A stretch of 64,000 nt of DNA from Trachythela sp. YZ-2020 (Eukaryota > Cnidaria > Anthozoa > Malacalcyonacea > Clavulariidae): the NCBI GenBank assembly GCA_016169945.1, contig JADLSH010000305.1, forward strand, positions 1,054,001 to 1,118,000, read 5' to 3'. The position numbers and the translations under genes were made by a program. Below the pieces are notes generated by a model, which ran no database searches, was not told where the DNA came from, and worked only from the letters and a program-made list of their open reading frames with translations. Positions 11,001 to 64,000 of the stretch are shown piece by piece; the stretch's first letter is position 1; every line of letters begins with the position of its first letter.

Positions 11001-12290
11001 AATGTAACTCAGTTAAACTTCTTAAAGTGGTTTGATTGACTTGTAGCCATCATGTTTGTATTACCCTGACAGGCTGACAAACATGGTCAAACACGGAAAT
11101 TACTTCATGCGCTCGTTTCAGCATGAATATATTATTTTGGGTTCTTTTTTAGCCTCCTCCGCAGGCAACCGTGTGTGTTCAACTAATATTTCATATAAAT
11201 AGCGAAAGATTTCATACAAAAAAACCGATAAAATACAATGGTATAAGACACAATCTCTGTTTCACATTATCTTTCCGGTATTGATCACACAGTTGCCTGC
11301 GGAGGAGGCTAAATCTTCTTAAGCTCTTTTTCGCTACAAAAATCACTGCATGCAAAGCAAAAAGCAGACAAAAACGGCACGAAGTAGAATATGATCCCAC
11401 ATTCATGTGGCACTCTTACTGTTAGCTTCAGTGGATCATCTCTGTGATCGGGGTTCTATTCCATGTGATCACAGTTTTGCTTTGATTTTAGTTGCATGCG
11501 AGAAGACTATACTTAGTCCACGGAGTACGTCATGATCACTTATACTTATGACACTTTATACTGAGCCAGTCCAGAGAATGCATAAACGGAAGACCAAGAG
11601 CTTTAATTGTATTTAAGTTTAGAATAGTATATGATAAATGCGTGCTAATTTAGTATAATAAGCAGGGCGCCCTGATAATAAGGGTTATTAGCAAGCGCCG
11701 ATTAATAGCAAGGTACACCTATTAGCAAGGCAAGCGCATATTATCTGGGCGCTTATTAGCAAGCGCCCTGATAATAAGCGTTAAAATAAATAAGGAACCT
11801 TGCTATTGATTAAAAACAAATATATTAAGGATAAAAGCTGTCCCATGGCATTCACCATACCTTGCAATGCAACAGTAAAATCCTTCTGTAATGACGCGCT
11901 TGAATTTATCATTATTTGACGGGCAACAGTGAAATCAAAACTTGTATAAAACTTTTCGCAGACTGAACTCTTTTTCGTAAGGTCATTCAGAAGTTCCTTC
12001 AACTTGTTCAGCATTTTAAGTTCGTCTTTCGTTGAACCACTTTGCATCAAATACTCATTCGATTGTAGCTTTAGGTTTTCATACTTGCTTTGATACGTTT
12101 GAATGTTCAAATGAAGCTTGAACGACAATGCATCGATTAGATTTTTCGCTTCGTGGATTTCGCTGTAGTTTTGTAGCCCATTTCCAGGCGAATTCGTATC
12201 CGAGCGCCCAAGTGCGTAGCAACTGGAAAGTAGGGATAAAAATACGAACACTGCCAACATTGTATGTAAAGTTTTTCGACAGAAGCGCAT
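4827..12290 (-). CDS. Secreted coiled-coil / DUF2341 / concanavalin-like / fibrinogen-like protein (complete, 7 exons)
   Basis: Exons in order on the minus strand: 12290-11861, 9329-9120, 8518-8056, 7333-7155, 6748-6451, 5739-5514, 5084-4827. All junctions are GT-AG and the phases (1,1,2,1,2,0) fit without a break, giving 2,064 nt or 687 residues. Residues 1-26 form a signal peptide. About 45-120 is a Lys/Leu/Glu coiled coil. About 144-214 is DUF2341-like (ends YYLVYGN). About 230-425 is a concanavalin/LamG-like jelly roll (starts DDFSDSTLEKKW). About 430-687 is a fibrinogen-like C-terminal module (NPATSCKQI, GVYWI, YCDLRNGGWTLVGKVGG). The last part departs from vertebrate fibrinogen and resembles lineage-specific cnidarian modules (GSKWVQWSLPEGRE, YCMAVGV, YLTVWLK). 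It is probably an extracellular adhesion or lectin-like protein; that role is inferred from the domains. A tandem paralogue lies to the left. Confidence 0.85.
5417..5492. mobile_element. 76-bp foldback MITE with 9-bp target duplication
   Basis: Terminal inverted repeats of about 29 bp (CATCCTCGTCCCCAGG... and ...CCTGGGAACGAGGATG) surround an 18-bp loop. CCAAATGTG is duplicated exactly at 5408-5416 and 5493-5501. Related ends recur in the element at 9590-9905. Confidence 0.9.
5514..5739 (-). CDS. Exon 6: middle of fibrinogen-like module
   Basis: Acceptor TTATTGTAG|TAAAGT, donor GAACAG|GTCCGA. Encodes KVGCIDARYLATYHAS, GSKWVQWSLPEGRE and VTVKAWNGNEQ. A 76-bp MITE sits only about 20 bases beyond the donor. 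Confidence 0.85.
6451..6748 (-). CDS. Exon 5: N-terminal part of fibrinogen-like module
   Basis: Acceptor TCTCTAG|GGAATG, donor CCAAG|GTACAG. Encodes SNPATSCKQIHD, ENGVYWIKTS and YCDLRNGGWTLVGKVGG, the classic opening of a fibrinogen-related domain (GxYWI, CDM/L..GGWTL). Confidence 0.9.
7155..7333 (-). CDS. Exon 4: end of concanavalin/LamG-like domain
   Basis: Acceptor CTCTAG|GTTTTC, donor CTCTAG|GTAAGT. Encodes FSHWVNNKLIHNNVQVSSKW and GLGCHTSSTGCHTSYDNIKI, which read as the last strands of the lectin-like fold with a local Cys pair. Confidence 0.8.
8056..8518 (-). CDS. Exon 3: first part of concanavalin/LamG-like domain
   Basis: Acceptor CTTTTTAG|GAAACA, donor GACAG|GTTTGT. The product contains YDDFSDSTLEKKWQ, WEDIEVELDFHESRSG, STTAWWFEYATGRKD and SWHHAKYRVVGDR, with the alternating hydrophobic pattern of a jelly-roll lectin fold. 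The donor lies in a GTTT microsatellite. Confidence 0.85.
9120..9329 (-). CDS. Exon 2: DUF2341-like domain
   Basis: Acceptor TTTTCAG|TGAACC, donor TTATG|GTAACT. Contains NDLRVYF, TVLFKLQDDL and GSGYYLVYG, the pattern of the DUF2341 family, which usually ends YYLYYGNP. An intron of about 2.5 kb separates it from exon 1. Confidence 0.85.
9590..9905. mobile_element. Inverted-repeat element with internal minisatellite (intron 1 of the 687-residue gene)
   Basis: The left end (AATCTCGTTCCCCGAGCCTG) and right end (CAGGCTCTGGGTACGAGATT) are imperfect inverted repeats. Between them, about 9655-9760, lie degenerate repeats of an AACGCTAACCGCTACACC-type unit. Confidence 0.65.
10532..10695. repeat. Foldback element in intron 1 of the 687-residue gene
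   Basis: The left arm starts TTTTTTCATGGCCCGCTC and includes TCGAGTTATTGAGC. The right arm includes GCTCAATAACTCTAGAG and ends CCATGAAAAAA. Arms are about 40 bp, imperfect. Confidence 0.7.
11150..11311. mobile_element. 162-bp MITE with 26-bp terminal inverted repeats
   Basis: TAGCCTCCTCCGCAGGCAAC begins the left end, and its reverse complement GTTGCCTGCGGAGGAGGCTA closes the right end. Confidence 0.8.
11660..11785. repeat. Short degenerate repeats, TTATTAGCAAGCGCC type
   Basis: The motifs GCGCCCTGATAATAAG (near 11669 and 11771) and TTAGCAAG(C/G) recur five or six times in direct and interrupted form just 3' of exon 1's donor. Confidence 0.6.
11861..12290 (-). CDS. Exon 1 of the 687-residue protein: signal peptide and coiled coil
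   Basis: Starts MRFCRKTLHTMLAVFVFL and ends at donor CAAG|GTATGG, phase 1. The 15-20 bases before the ATG (GTACAGTCGATCGAA) are conserved in the paralogue at 797, so the 5' leader was duplicated too and the ATG choice is supported. Confidence 0.85.
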
Positions 12291-12794
12291 TTCGATCGAC
12301 TGTACTGCGCAGAAGTATTTAGGAAAATGGTGATTGGAATACAGTATTTCCGTAATCTTGTATTTTCGTGTTTTTTCATGTTCAATAACGGGGACGTAGC
12401 AAGCATGACAGCAGGGGGCTAGACTGACTGACGTCCATTCGGCTTTTATTTACTTTGTCAGAAAGATATTTGATTTGTGGATAAATATTATACAATTATA
12501 CACTACAATGGCATGCCATCGCGCACACAATATTTAGTGATAGACTTACTACTTATTTACAATGCTTATATTACATTCTCAATGGCCAACTTCTCATAGT
12601 TTTGTATACTATTTGTATAAAACAATATCGGTAAATGCTATTGTTCTGACACACCATTGCACATATATGCATGCGTACCTGAAGCATTCACTTGATCAAA
12701 ACCTGAAACTTGCCCGCACACAACCCCCACCCCAACCCTAACTGCCCTAGCTCATCCTAGCCCCCGATCAGCCATTTTAACTGACTGAGTGACT

Positions 12795-13802
12795 GTCTCG
12801 ATCACTGATCTGAATATAGGCTGGATAACGCATCTCTTGTCAAAAGTGAAGCCGGAAGTCAAGCGGCCGATCAGTGCCGCCACCCGATTCTGAGGCCCTA
12901 CTTTATTATAGATAGTATTACAGAATCCTAGTTTTTTTGCTTTTTTTGCCTTTTAAACGTTTCTGGCCGGGCCAGTTTTACTATCACAAAGATAGAAGCA
13001 CACGAGAAGAAATTTGAGCAAAAAATTTGGAGTATTATGGTTTTATAACGCCGTGAAACTGGATTTACACGTTCGAAGGAGTGAACAGCCGCATGTTCGC
13101 GATGTTTTGTTTATGATATTTCAATTCAAAATCCACTCAAAATATAGAATTACTGCTACTGGACGAAGGCACTCAAGGCATTTGATGAAATGAACCAGCT
13201 CAGCTGCAGTATGAACAAAAGCGTGAATGTGGTAAGTTTTTAAAACAGGAATTAAATAGGTTATTAACTTAATATGTGTTCATTTCAGTACGTGAATATT
13301 GAACCAGTGTAGCACTGTTCCTAATTCCTGTTTTAAAAGCTTACCACATTCACGCTTTTGTTCATACTGCAGCTGACTGCAGCTGAGCTGGTTCATTTCA
13401 TCAAATTCCTAGAGTGCCTTCGTCCAGTAGCAGTAATTCTAATATTTTGAGTGGATTTTGAATTGAAATATCATAAACAAAACATCGCTAACATGTGGCT
13501 GTTCACTCCTTCGAACTTGTAAATCCAGTTTCACGGCGTTATAAAACCATAATACTCCAAATTTTTTGCTCAAATTTCTTCTCGTGTGCTTCTATCTTTG
13601 TGATAGTAAAACTGGCCCGGCCAGATACGTTTAAAAGGCAAAAAAGCGAAAAAACTAGGATTCTGTAATACAATCTATAATAAAGTAGGGCCTCAGAATC
13701 GGGTGGCGGCACTGATCGCCGCTTGACTTCCGGCTTCACTTTTTTCCATCAAATTATTAAGAGATGCGTTATCCAGCCTATATTCAGATCAGTGGTCTCG
13801 AT
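12795..13802. mobile_element. 992-bp foldback transposon with perfect 8-bp target duplication
   Basis: Two arms of roughly 450-480 bp, near-perfect reverse complements, surround a loop of about 60 bp near 13255-13315. The element runs 12803-13794, from CACTGATCTGAATATAGG to its complement. GTCTCGAT is duplicated exactly at 12795-12802 and 13795-13802. An 8-bp duplication is the signature of hAT-class transposition. No transposase frame is visible, so it is non-autonomous. A diverged relative with the same ends lies at 36913-37294. Confidence 0.9.
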
Positions 13803-13989
13803 CCAGTGGTTCCACTTTGAAGGAAATTTCCTTTTGAAAGGAAATTTTGACAAAATGATTGAAAACTTAAGGAAATGAAATTTTGAAGGAAATGTGAAGG
13901 AAATTCCAGAAAAACGAAGAAAATTCGAAGGAAAATGTAGAATATTCGAAATATTTGACAAATAAGCACAACTCTCGCCATAAAAGTAT

Positions 13990-14578
13990 ATAATCAGTTA
14001 CAATCACTGTAAGTCATGGTATGCTAATTTGTGCGATGCATCGCACAACCGCACTACAATCACTGTAAAGGCTGATTTCCATTCAGTGCAAAATGTCGCG
14101 CGATCGACCTTTTGCGATCGTTTTCTTTTGAATTATGAGCCCTCAACTGGAACGGATCCGGTCGAGGGCTCATATATAATTCAAAAGAAAACGATCGCAA
14201 AAAGTCGATCGCGCGACATTTTGCACTGAATGGAAATCAGCCTTGATAAATATTATAATTTATTGTCCCAGTTGTGGCTATAAGGCGATGCGTCGCACAA
14301 CCGCACATGGAACCACACCACAATCACTGTAAGTCATGGTATGTTCATTTGTGCGATGCATCGCACAACCGCACATGACGACCTCACTACAATCACTGTA
14401 AGTCATGGTATGTTAATTTGTGCGATGCATCGCACAACCGCACATGGCAACCACACTACAATCACTGTAAGTCATGGTATGCTAATTTGTGCGATGCATC
14501 GCACAACCGCACATGACAACCACACTGCAATCACTGTAAGTCATGGTATGTTAATTTGTGCGATGCATCGCACAATGG
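13990..14578. repeat. Minisatellite of about 66 bp inside the hAT-like element
   Basis: About six copies of a unit containing GTGCGATGCATCGCACAACC and CAATCACTGTAAGTCATGG, spaced about 66 bp (14353, 14419, 14486, 14552). The first copy is split by a palindromic insertion. GTGCGATGCATCGCAC is itself a perfect palindrome. Confidence 0.9.
14068..14244. mobile_element. 177-bp near-perfect palindrome inserted in the minisatellite
   Basis: From AAGGCTGATTTCCATTCAGT to its reverse complement. The arms contain GTCGCGCGATCGAC and CGATCGTTTTCTTTTGAATT around a small centre. It interrupts one minisatellite copy, so it is younger than the array. Confidence 0.85.
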
Positions 14579-15519
14579 TGTTTTATTATCCATGATTTCA
14601 CCAAACTTTTTGAAGGAAATTTCAATACTTTTTGAAGGAAATTTCGATCAAATTTAGGACCAAAAAAAGGAAATATTCATTTTGGAAAGTGGAAGCACTG
14701 GCCTCTATCACAGAGTGACAGAGTAGACACTGTATAGTGTCTACTCTGTGCCTCTATCATCATGATCACAGATTTTAAAATGATTATTATGACTGTGCTG
14801 TTAATAAATATCAAAATAGTCAACGACAACTGCCGACCTGTAGCAACTGTAAGTGATTGTTCAACATATATTGCCTGTGCTTTAATTTATAATACTACAG
14901 AACTTCTATATACAAAATTGAAATTGAAAATTTCACATTTTCTATACTGCACACTTTCACATTTAAATTTTAATGCTGCATTAACTTTCCAATTAATACT
15001 GTACAAAGCTAGTACTGCAAGTCTGCCAGGGTGCATTCAGTGTAAATTCTATGCCGAAGATATGCCAAAGCAGTCGCAACGCTACGCCAACATCCCACCC
15101 TGGCCCATTCTTCCGACTCTCACCCATGCCAGGGCGTATGACTGTATGAGTCAGTTATGCAAAAATTCCACACGTTTTAGGTCCATTTTTGAGAAGTTTA
15201 AAGTCATTCGCCATTTAGTGACATTATTTTGGGCCGAAAACATGTTACCGTGTTACGCCGTTTGAATCGTTTGACGTATTTATTATTTTATTGGTATTTA
15301 TGCGCTGCCAAGTTAAAAACAGCGTACGCCACTACACCAGGAAAGATGATTGTGCGCCAGTACGCCAAGGCTTACTGTAACTCTACGCCGAAGATCTTCC
15401 GATTAGACTACACCGAATGCCAGGATGCAATACATACTTAACATTAAAATACTGGTGCTGCTGGGAACCCTCAATAATCTAAACATTTGTATTACTAATT
15501 ATTGATTTAGAAAAAAAGT

Positions 15520-16080
15520 ATGACTGAAATCAAAGAAACCAAAGCCAATGTTGTATCAAAAGTTGAAAAATGGTTGGAAAGTAGAAATAATACCGTTGAA
15601 CTAAAGTTGACAGCAAAAAGGCCTTTGGAAGGCTTGGTAGAGCAAGATTTTTTTAGCCGTCATATAAATGGTCCTACTTTTGACCATATCTCAATTTCTG
15701 AACAGGGCATCAGAATTTATTTCGGCATTGGATTCAGTAAGAGAGTCCTGCCTTCATCGACTGTTGAACAATTACAAGATACTCTAAAGTTTGTCAGCTT
15801 GGAAGAAGTACCACTGCCTGGCTTTGATTACCCACCTGGCTGGAAGATCTATCCAGTGACTCCTGTGTCGTCGTTCAAGGAGGGAGTTGAGATTGTGTCC
15901 TATGAAAATGGAAGGCTACACTATAAGGTCGACACTAGGTTCTTTTGCATACATGGCAATTCTCATGGAGAGATTGGTGGATGCGAATCCGCACCTCCAG
16001 ATTCATTTTTCAATGTAAATAGAGATATTCATGGACTAATTGATGTGAATATGCTGCTCATATTTCTTCCAGAGGCATAA
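15520..16080 (+). CDS. Uncharacterised 186-residue protein, single coding exon
   Basis: An open frame from ATG 15520 to TAA 16078-16080 with balanced, protein-like composition and no signal peptide or membrane segment. Landmarks are VEKWLESRNNTVELKLTAKR, PLPGFDYPPGWKIYPVTPV, VDTRFFCIHGNSHGEIGG and a hydrophobic end, MLLIFLPEA. I do not recognise the family. A good splice acceptor (TTGATTTAG at 15510) sits ten bases before the ATG, so a non-coding 5' exon may lie upstream. AATAAA signals follow at 16239 and 16469. It could be a lineage-specific gene or a domesticated retro-copy. Confidence 0.6.
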   Translation: MTEIKETKANVVSKVEKWLESRNNTVELKLTAKRPLEGLVEQDFFSRHINGPTFDHISISEQGIRIYFGIGFSKRVLPSSTVEQLQDTLKFVSLEEVPLPGFDYPPGWKIYPVTPVSSFKEGVEIVSYENGRLHYKVDTRFFCIHGNSHGEIGGCESAPPDSFFNVNRDIHGLIDVNMLLIFLPEA

Positions 16081-16238
16081 ACACATTGCACTATGAGTGA
16101 ACATATAATTAGCATAATATTTGATATTCAAAGGTGATGTAAAGTCCCGATGTAAACAAACCGGCAAAGTCCGTTTGTTTACATTTTAAACACGCTATAT
16201 TTAAAAAATTATGATGTGTTCTGGTTCGCTATGCTTTA

Positions 16239-16244
16239 AATAAA
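16239..16244 (+). terminator. Candidate AATAAA polyadenylation signal
   Basis: Lies about 160 bases after the stop of the 186-residue gene; a second AATAAA is at 16469-16474. Positional evidence only. Confidence 0.3.
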
Positions 16245-16499
16245 TACAGATTCGAGTTTCTGATTTAGAAGATGTAGAATTTTAGTCGAAACAATGCGAA
16301 ATTTGGGCATTGTTTACATCGCGGGACCCCCCATAGCACATGCGCAGAACGGACTTTACATGGTCTTTAATTAGAATAATATTAACCAATTGGACTATTT
16401 TGTATCAAGGATTCATTTGAATGTGCAAATATTTCTTTTGTTGTAGAAACATGACTTTGTATAAATGAAATAAAAAGGTCAATGAACTCATTGGCCTTA

Positions 16500-16760
16500 C
16501 AAAGTATACATGTAAATCCTCTTTTATTAAGCCCCCTCCCCTTTTAGTGATACAAACTTATTAAACCCCCTACCTCTCTATTAAGCCCTCTACCCACTCC
16601 ATTTAGCACCTCCTCTTGAATAAGCCCCGCCCTCTCTCCATTTAGCCCCCCTCTGTAATAAGTGCTGGAGTGCCCCCTCTCTTCAATAAGGTCCTCTCTA
16701 TTTAGCTGCCCCCCTCTCCAATAAGTGCCCCCTTCCCCTCCAATAAATCCCCTGAATAAC
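16500..16760. repeat. Degenerate C/T-rich minisatellite (TAAGCCCCCTCTCCAA type)
   Basis: About 12-14 diverged copies of a 16-22-bp unit combining CCCCCTC runs with CCAATAAG or CCATTTAG. It resembles the intron 17 array in style (C-run plus CCAAT) but lacks the TTTTCAAATCGAC core. Confidence 0.75.
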
Positions 16761-16894
16761 TACCACCCATTGAAATAATAGGTACATAATCTAATACTTC
16801 TATGCTACCACCCCCAGGGGGGACATATCATCCATTGTTTGGTCGTACTCGTTTGGGTCAGCTGTGTAGTGTGTACATGTGTACTGCAGGTTTT

Positions 16895-17109
16895 CACTTG
16901 TTTCCATCTATCAAACTGACGTTACGCAATTTTTCCGATTTTCATATTTGTTTTTCTTGATTTTTGTTCATCAATTTGGTTAGGGTTAGGTTAGGGTTAG
17001 GTTTTGGGTTAGGGGTTAGGGTAGGTTTTAGGGTTAGTTACAAAGTTTTTAACTTTACTTCAAAGTTGAAAAAATTACGTAACGTCAGTTTGGTAGATGG
17101 AAACAAGTG
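16895..17109. mobile_element. Foldback element enclosing telomere-like repeats, upstream of SPG7
   Basis: The arms at 16895-16935 (CACTTGTTTCCATCTATCAA) and 17069-17109 (TTGGTAGATGGAAACAAGTG) are inverted repeats of about 41 bp. They bracket a 60-bp block of TTAGGG-like repeats. The right end is about 145 bases before the SPG7 start codon, so it probably lies in the promoter or 5' leader. Confidence 0.8.
16979..17037. repeat. Interstitial telomere-like repeat (GGTTAG / TTAGGG variants)
   Basis: About nine units of GGTTAGGGTTAGG with variants GGTTTTGGG and GGTAGG. TTAGGG is the metazoan telomere repeat; here it is degenerate and internal. Confidence 0.85.
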
Positions 17110-17141
17110 ACGACCTTCGACCAGTTTTAACAAGAACAAAC

Positions 17142-17228
17142 ATGGCGGCCAAAACAAACCAGAAAACATCAAGCTTTTTACATATTGTAATTTGTAATGG
17201 TAAATCTCGCTTTAAGTTCAACAACTGA
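17142..17228 (+). promoter_or_regulatory. Possible upstream ORF in the SPG7 5' leader
   Basis: ATG at 17142 in a strong context (AACATGGCGG) opens 28 codons ending TGA 17226-17228. That stop overlaps a second ATG (TGATG), whose frame runs to TAG 17305, past the main start at 17253. If the leader is transcribed, these could dampen translation. The transcription start is unknown. Confidence 0.3.
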
Positions 17229-17252
17229 TGAAACTGCTTACAATTGTACAAG

Positions 17253-63504
<46,252 letters not shown>

Positions 63505-63704
63505 CGGGCTATTAATTATGGACAGTATTTTTCTGTAAGTACGAAAATAATGTAATATATTTTTGCAAATATTGTATTATAATCTTGATCTGCGTTGGCG
63601 CAGATATATTTGGCTCGTGCAGTAACGCGAGAAAATTACGTCATGCTGAATAATCCGCTATTTTGGGTGGCATTATCGTGGATTTTATCTAAGTGCCGAA
63701 AACG

Positions 63705-64000
63705 GCTGAAAAACTCAAAAAATGGCCGAAAATGGCTGAAAAGTAAAGGCTAAACCCTTGACATTGTTTCGACGAAAAGTTAAGGCTAACCCCTTTACTT
63801 TTTGGCCATTTTCGGCCACTTTTTCAAAAACTCAAAAAATGGCCAAAAAGGCTGAAAAGTAAAGGCTAAACCCTTGACATTGTTTCGACGAAAAGTTAAG
63901 GCTACCCCTTTACTTTTTGGCCATTTTCGGCTACTTTTTCAAAAACTCAGAAAATGGCCGGAAATGGCTAAAAAGTAAAGGCTAAACCCTTGACATTTTT
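63705..64000. repeat. Tandem repeat of about 116 bp, continues past the right edge
   Basis: AAACTCAAAAAATGGCC-type starts at 63711, 63828 and 63943 (spacing 117 and 115). Each unit is internally palindromic: GAAAAGTAAAGGCTAAACCC faces CCCCTTTACTTTTTGGCC. It lies 200 bases after the SPG7 stop, so the 3' UTR may run into it. Confidence 0.9.

Larger units (their letters stand above)
13804..14700. mobile_element. hAT-like non-autonomous element with internal minisatellite
   Basis: The ends CAGTGGTTCCACTTT and AAAGTGGAAGCACTG are inverted repeats of the hAT CAGTGGTTCC type. GAAGGAAATTTC-rich subterminal repeats lie inside both ends. No exact target duplication is seen. It abuts the foldback at 12795-13802 directly: that foldback's right target copy ends one base before this terminus. 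Confidence 0.7.

Noticed and set aside
13804..14700. Target-site duplication for the hAT-like element
   Set aside because: The flanks TCTCGATC and GCCTCTAT do not match at 8 bp; partial similarity appears only with a shifted boundary.
14762..15265. 167-codon plus-strand frame
   Set aside because: Composition looks like translated AT-rich DNA, there is no recognisable motif, and it follows directly on transposon debris. I cannot support it as a gene.
16979..17037. A true chromosome end
   Set aside because: Only about nine degenerate units, enclosed by inverted arms and followed by an intact gene.

Overview
The window looks like nuclear DNA of an intron-rich marine invertebrate, most likely a cnidarian. 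Support: GT-AG introns in every gene, AT-rich non-coding DNA, an arginine-kinase (not creatine-kinase) pseudogene, Penelope-type and tRNA-SINE debris, and a secreted DUF2341/concanavalin-like/fibrinogen-like protein of a type I associate with cnidarians. The organism call is inference. Nothing looks prokaryotic or viral.

Left part (1-16.5 kb). Two tandem paralogues lie on the minus strand. One is complete: seven phase-consistent exons between 12290 and 4827 encode a 687-residue secreted protein. Of the other only the signal-peptide/coiled-coil exon (398-797) is inside; the rest runs off the left edge. Between and beside them are foldback elements, a Penelope-like GIY-YIG fragment next to a hammerhead-ribozyme core, a 992-bp foldback with perfect 8-bp target duplications, and an adjoining hAT-like element with an internal minisatellite. 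A small single-exon gene of unknown function lies at 15520-16080 (+).

Right part (17.2-63.5 kb). One gene fills it: a plus-strand paraplegin (SPG7) orthologue, the mitochondrial inner-membrane m-AAA protease. I could assemble 22 exons whose phases agree at every junction except exon 18. The product is about 763 residues with presequence, two transmembrane segments, AAA module and HEAGH metallopeptidase. Its introns are crowded with MITEs, two tRNA-derived SINE families with target duplications, and an antisense arginine kinase pseudogene.

The outstanding feature is intron 17 (37487-58569, 21.1 kb). About 20.4 kb of it is a single tandem array of 19-22-bp monomers built on CCAATTTTCAAATCGAC plus a variable C/T linker. 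This is roughly a thousand copies, between the exons for the central and distal peptidase domain. The monomer has no stop codon on the plus strand, so the array produces spurious open frames of 3,300-4,200 codons in all three forward frames. A regular core is flanked by diverged edges, the right one very long. Exon 18, just beyond the array, carries an apparent +2 frame disruption that may be real or a consensus error.
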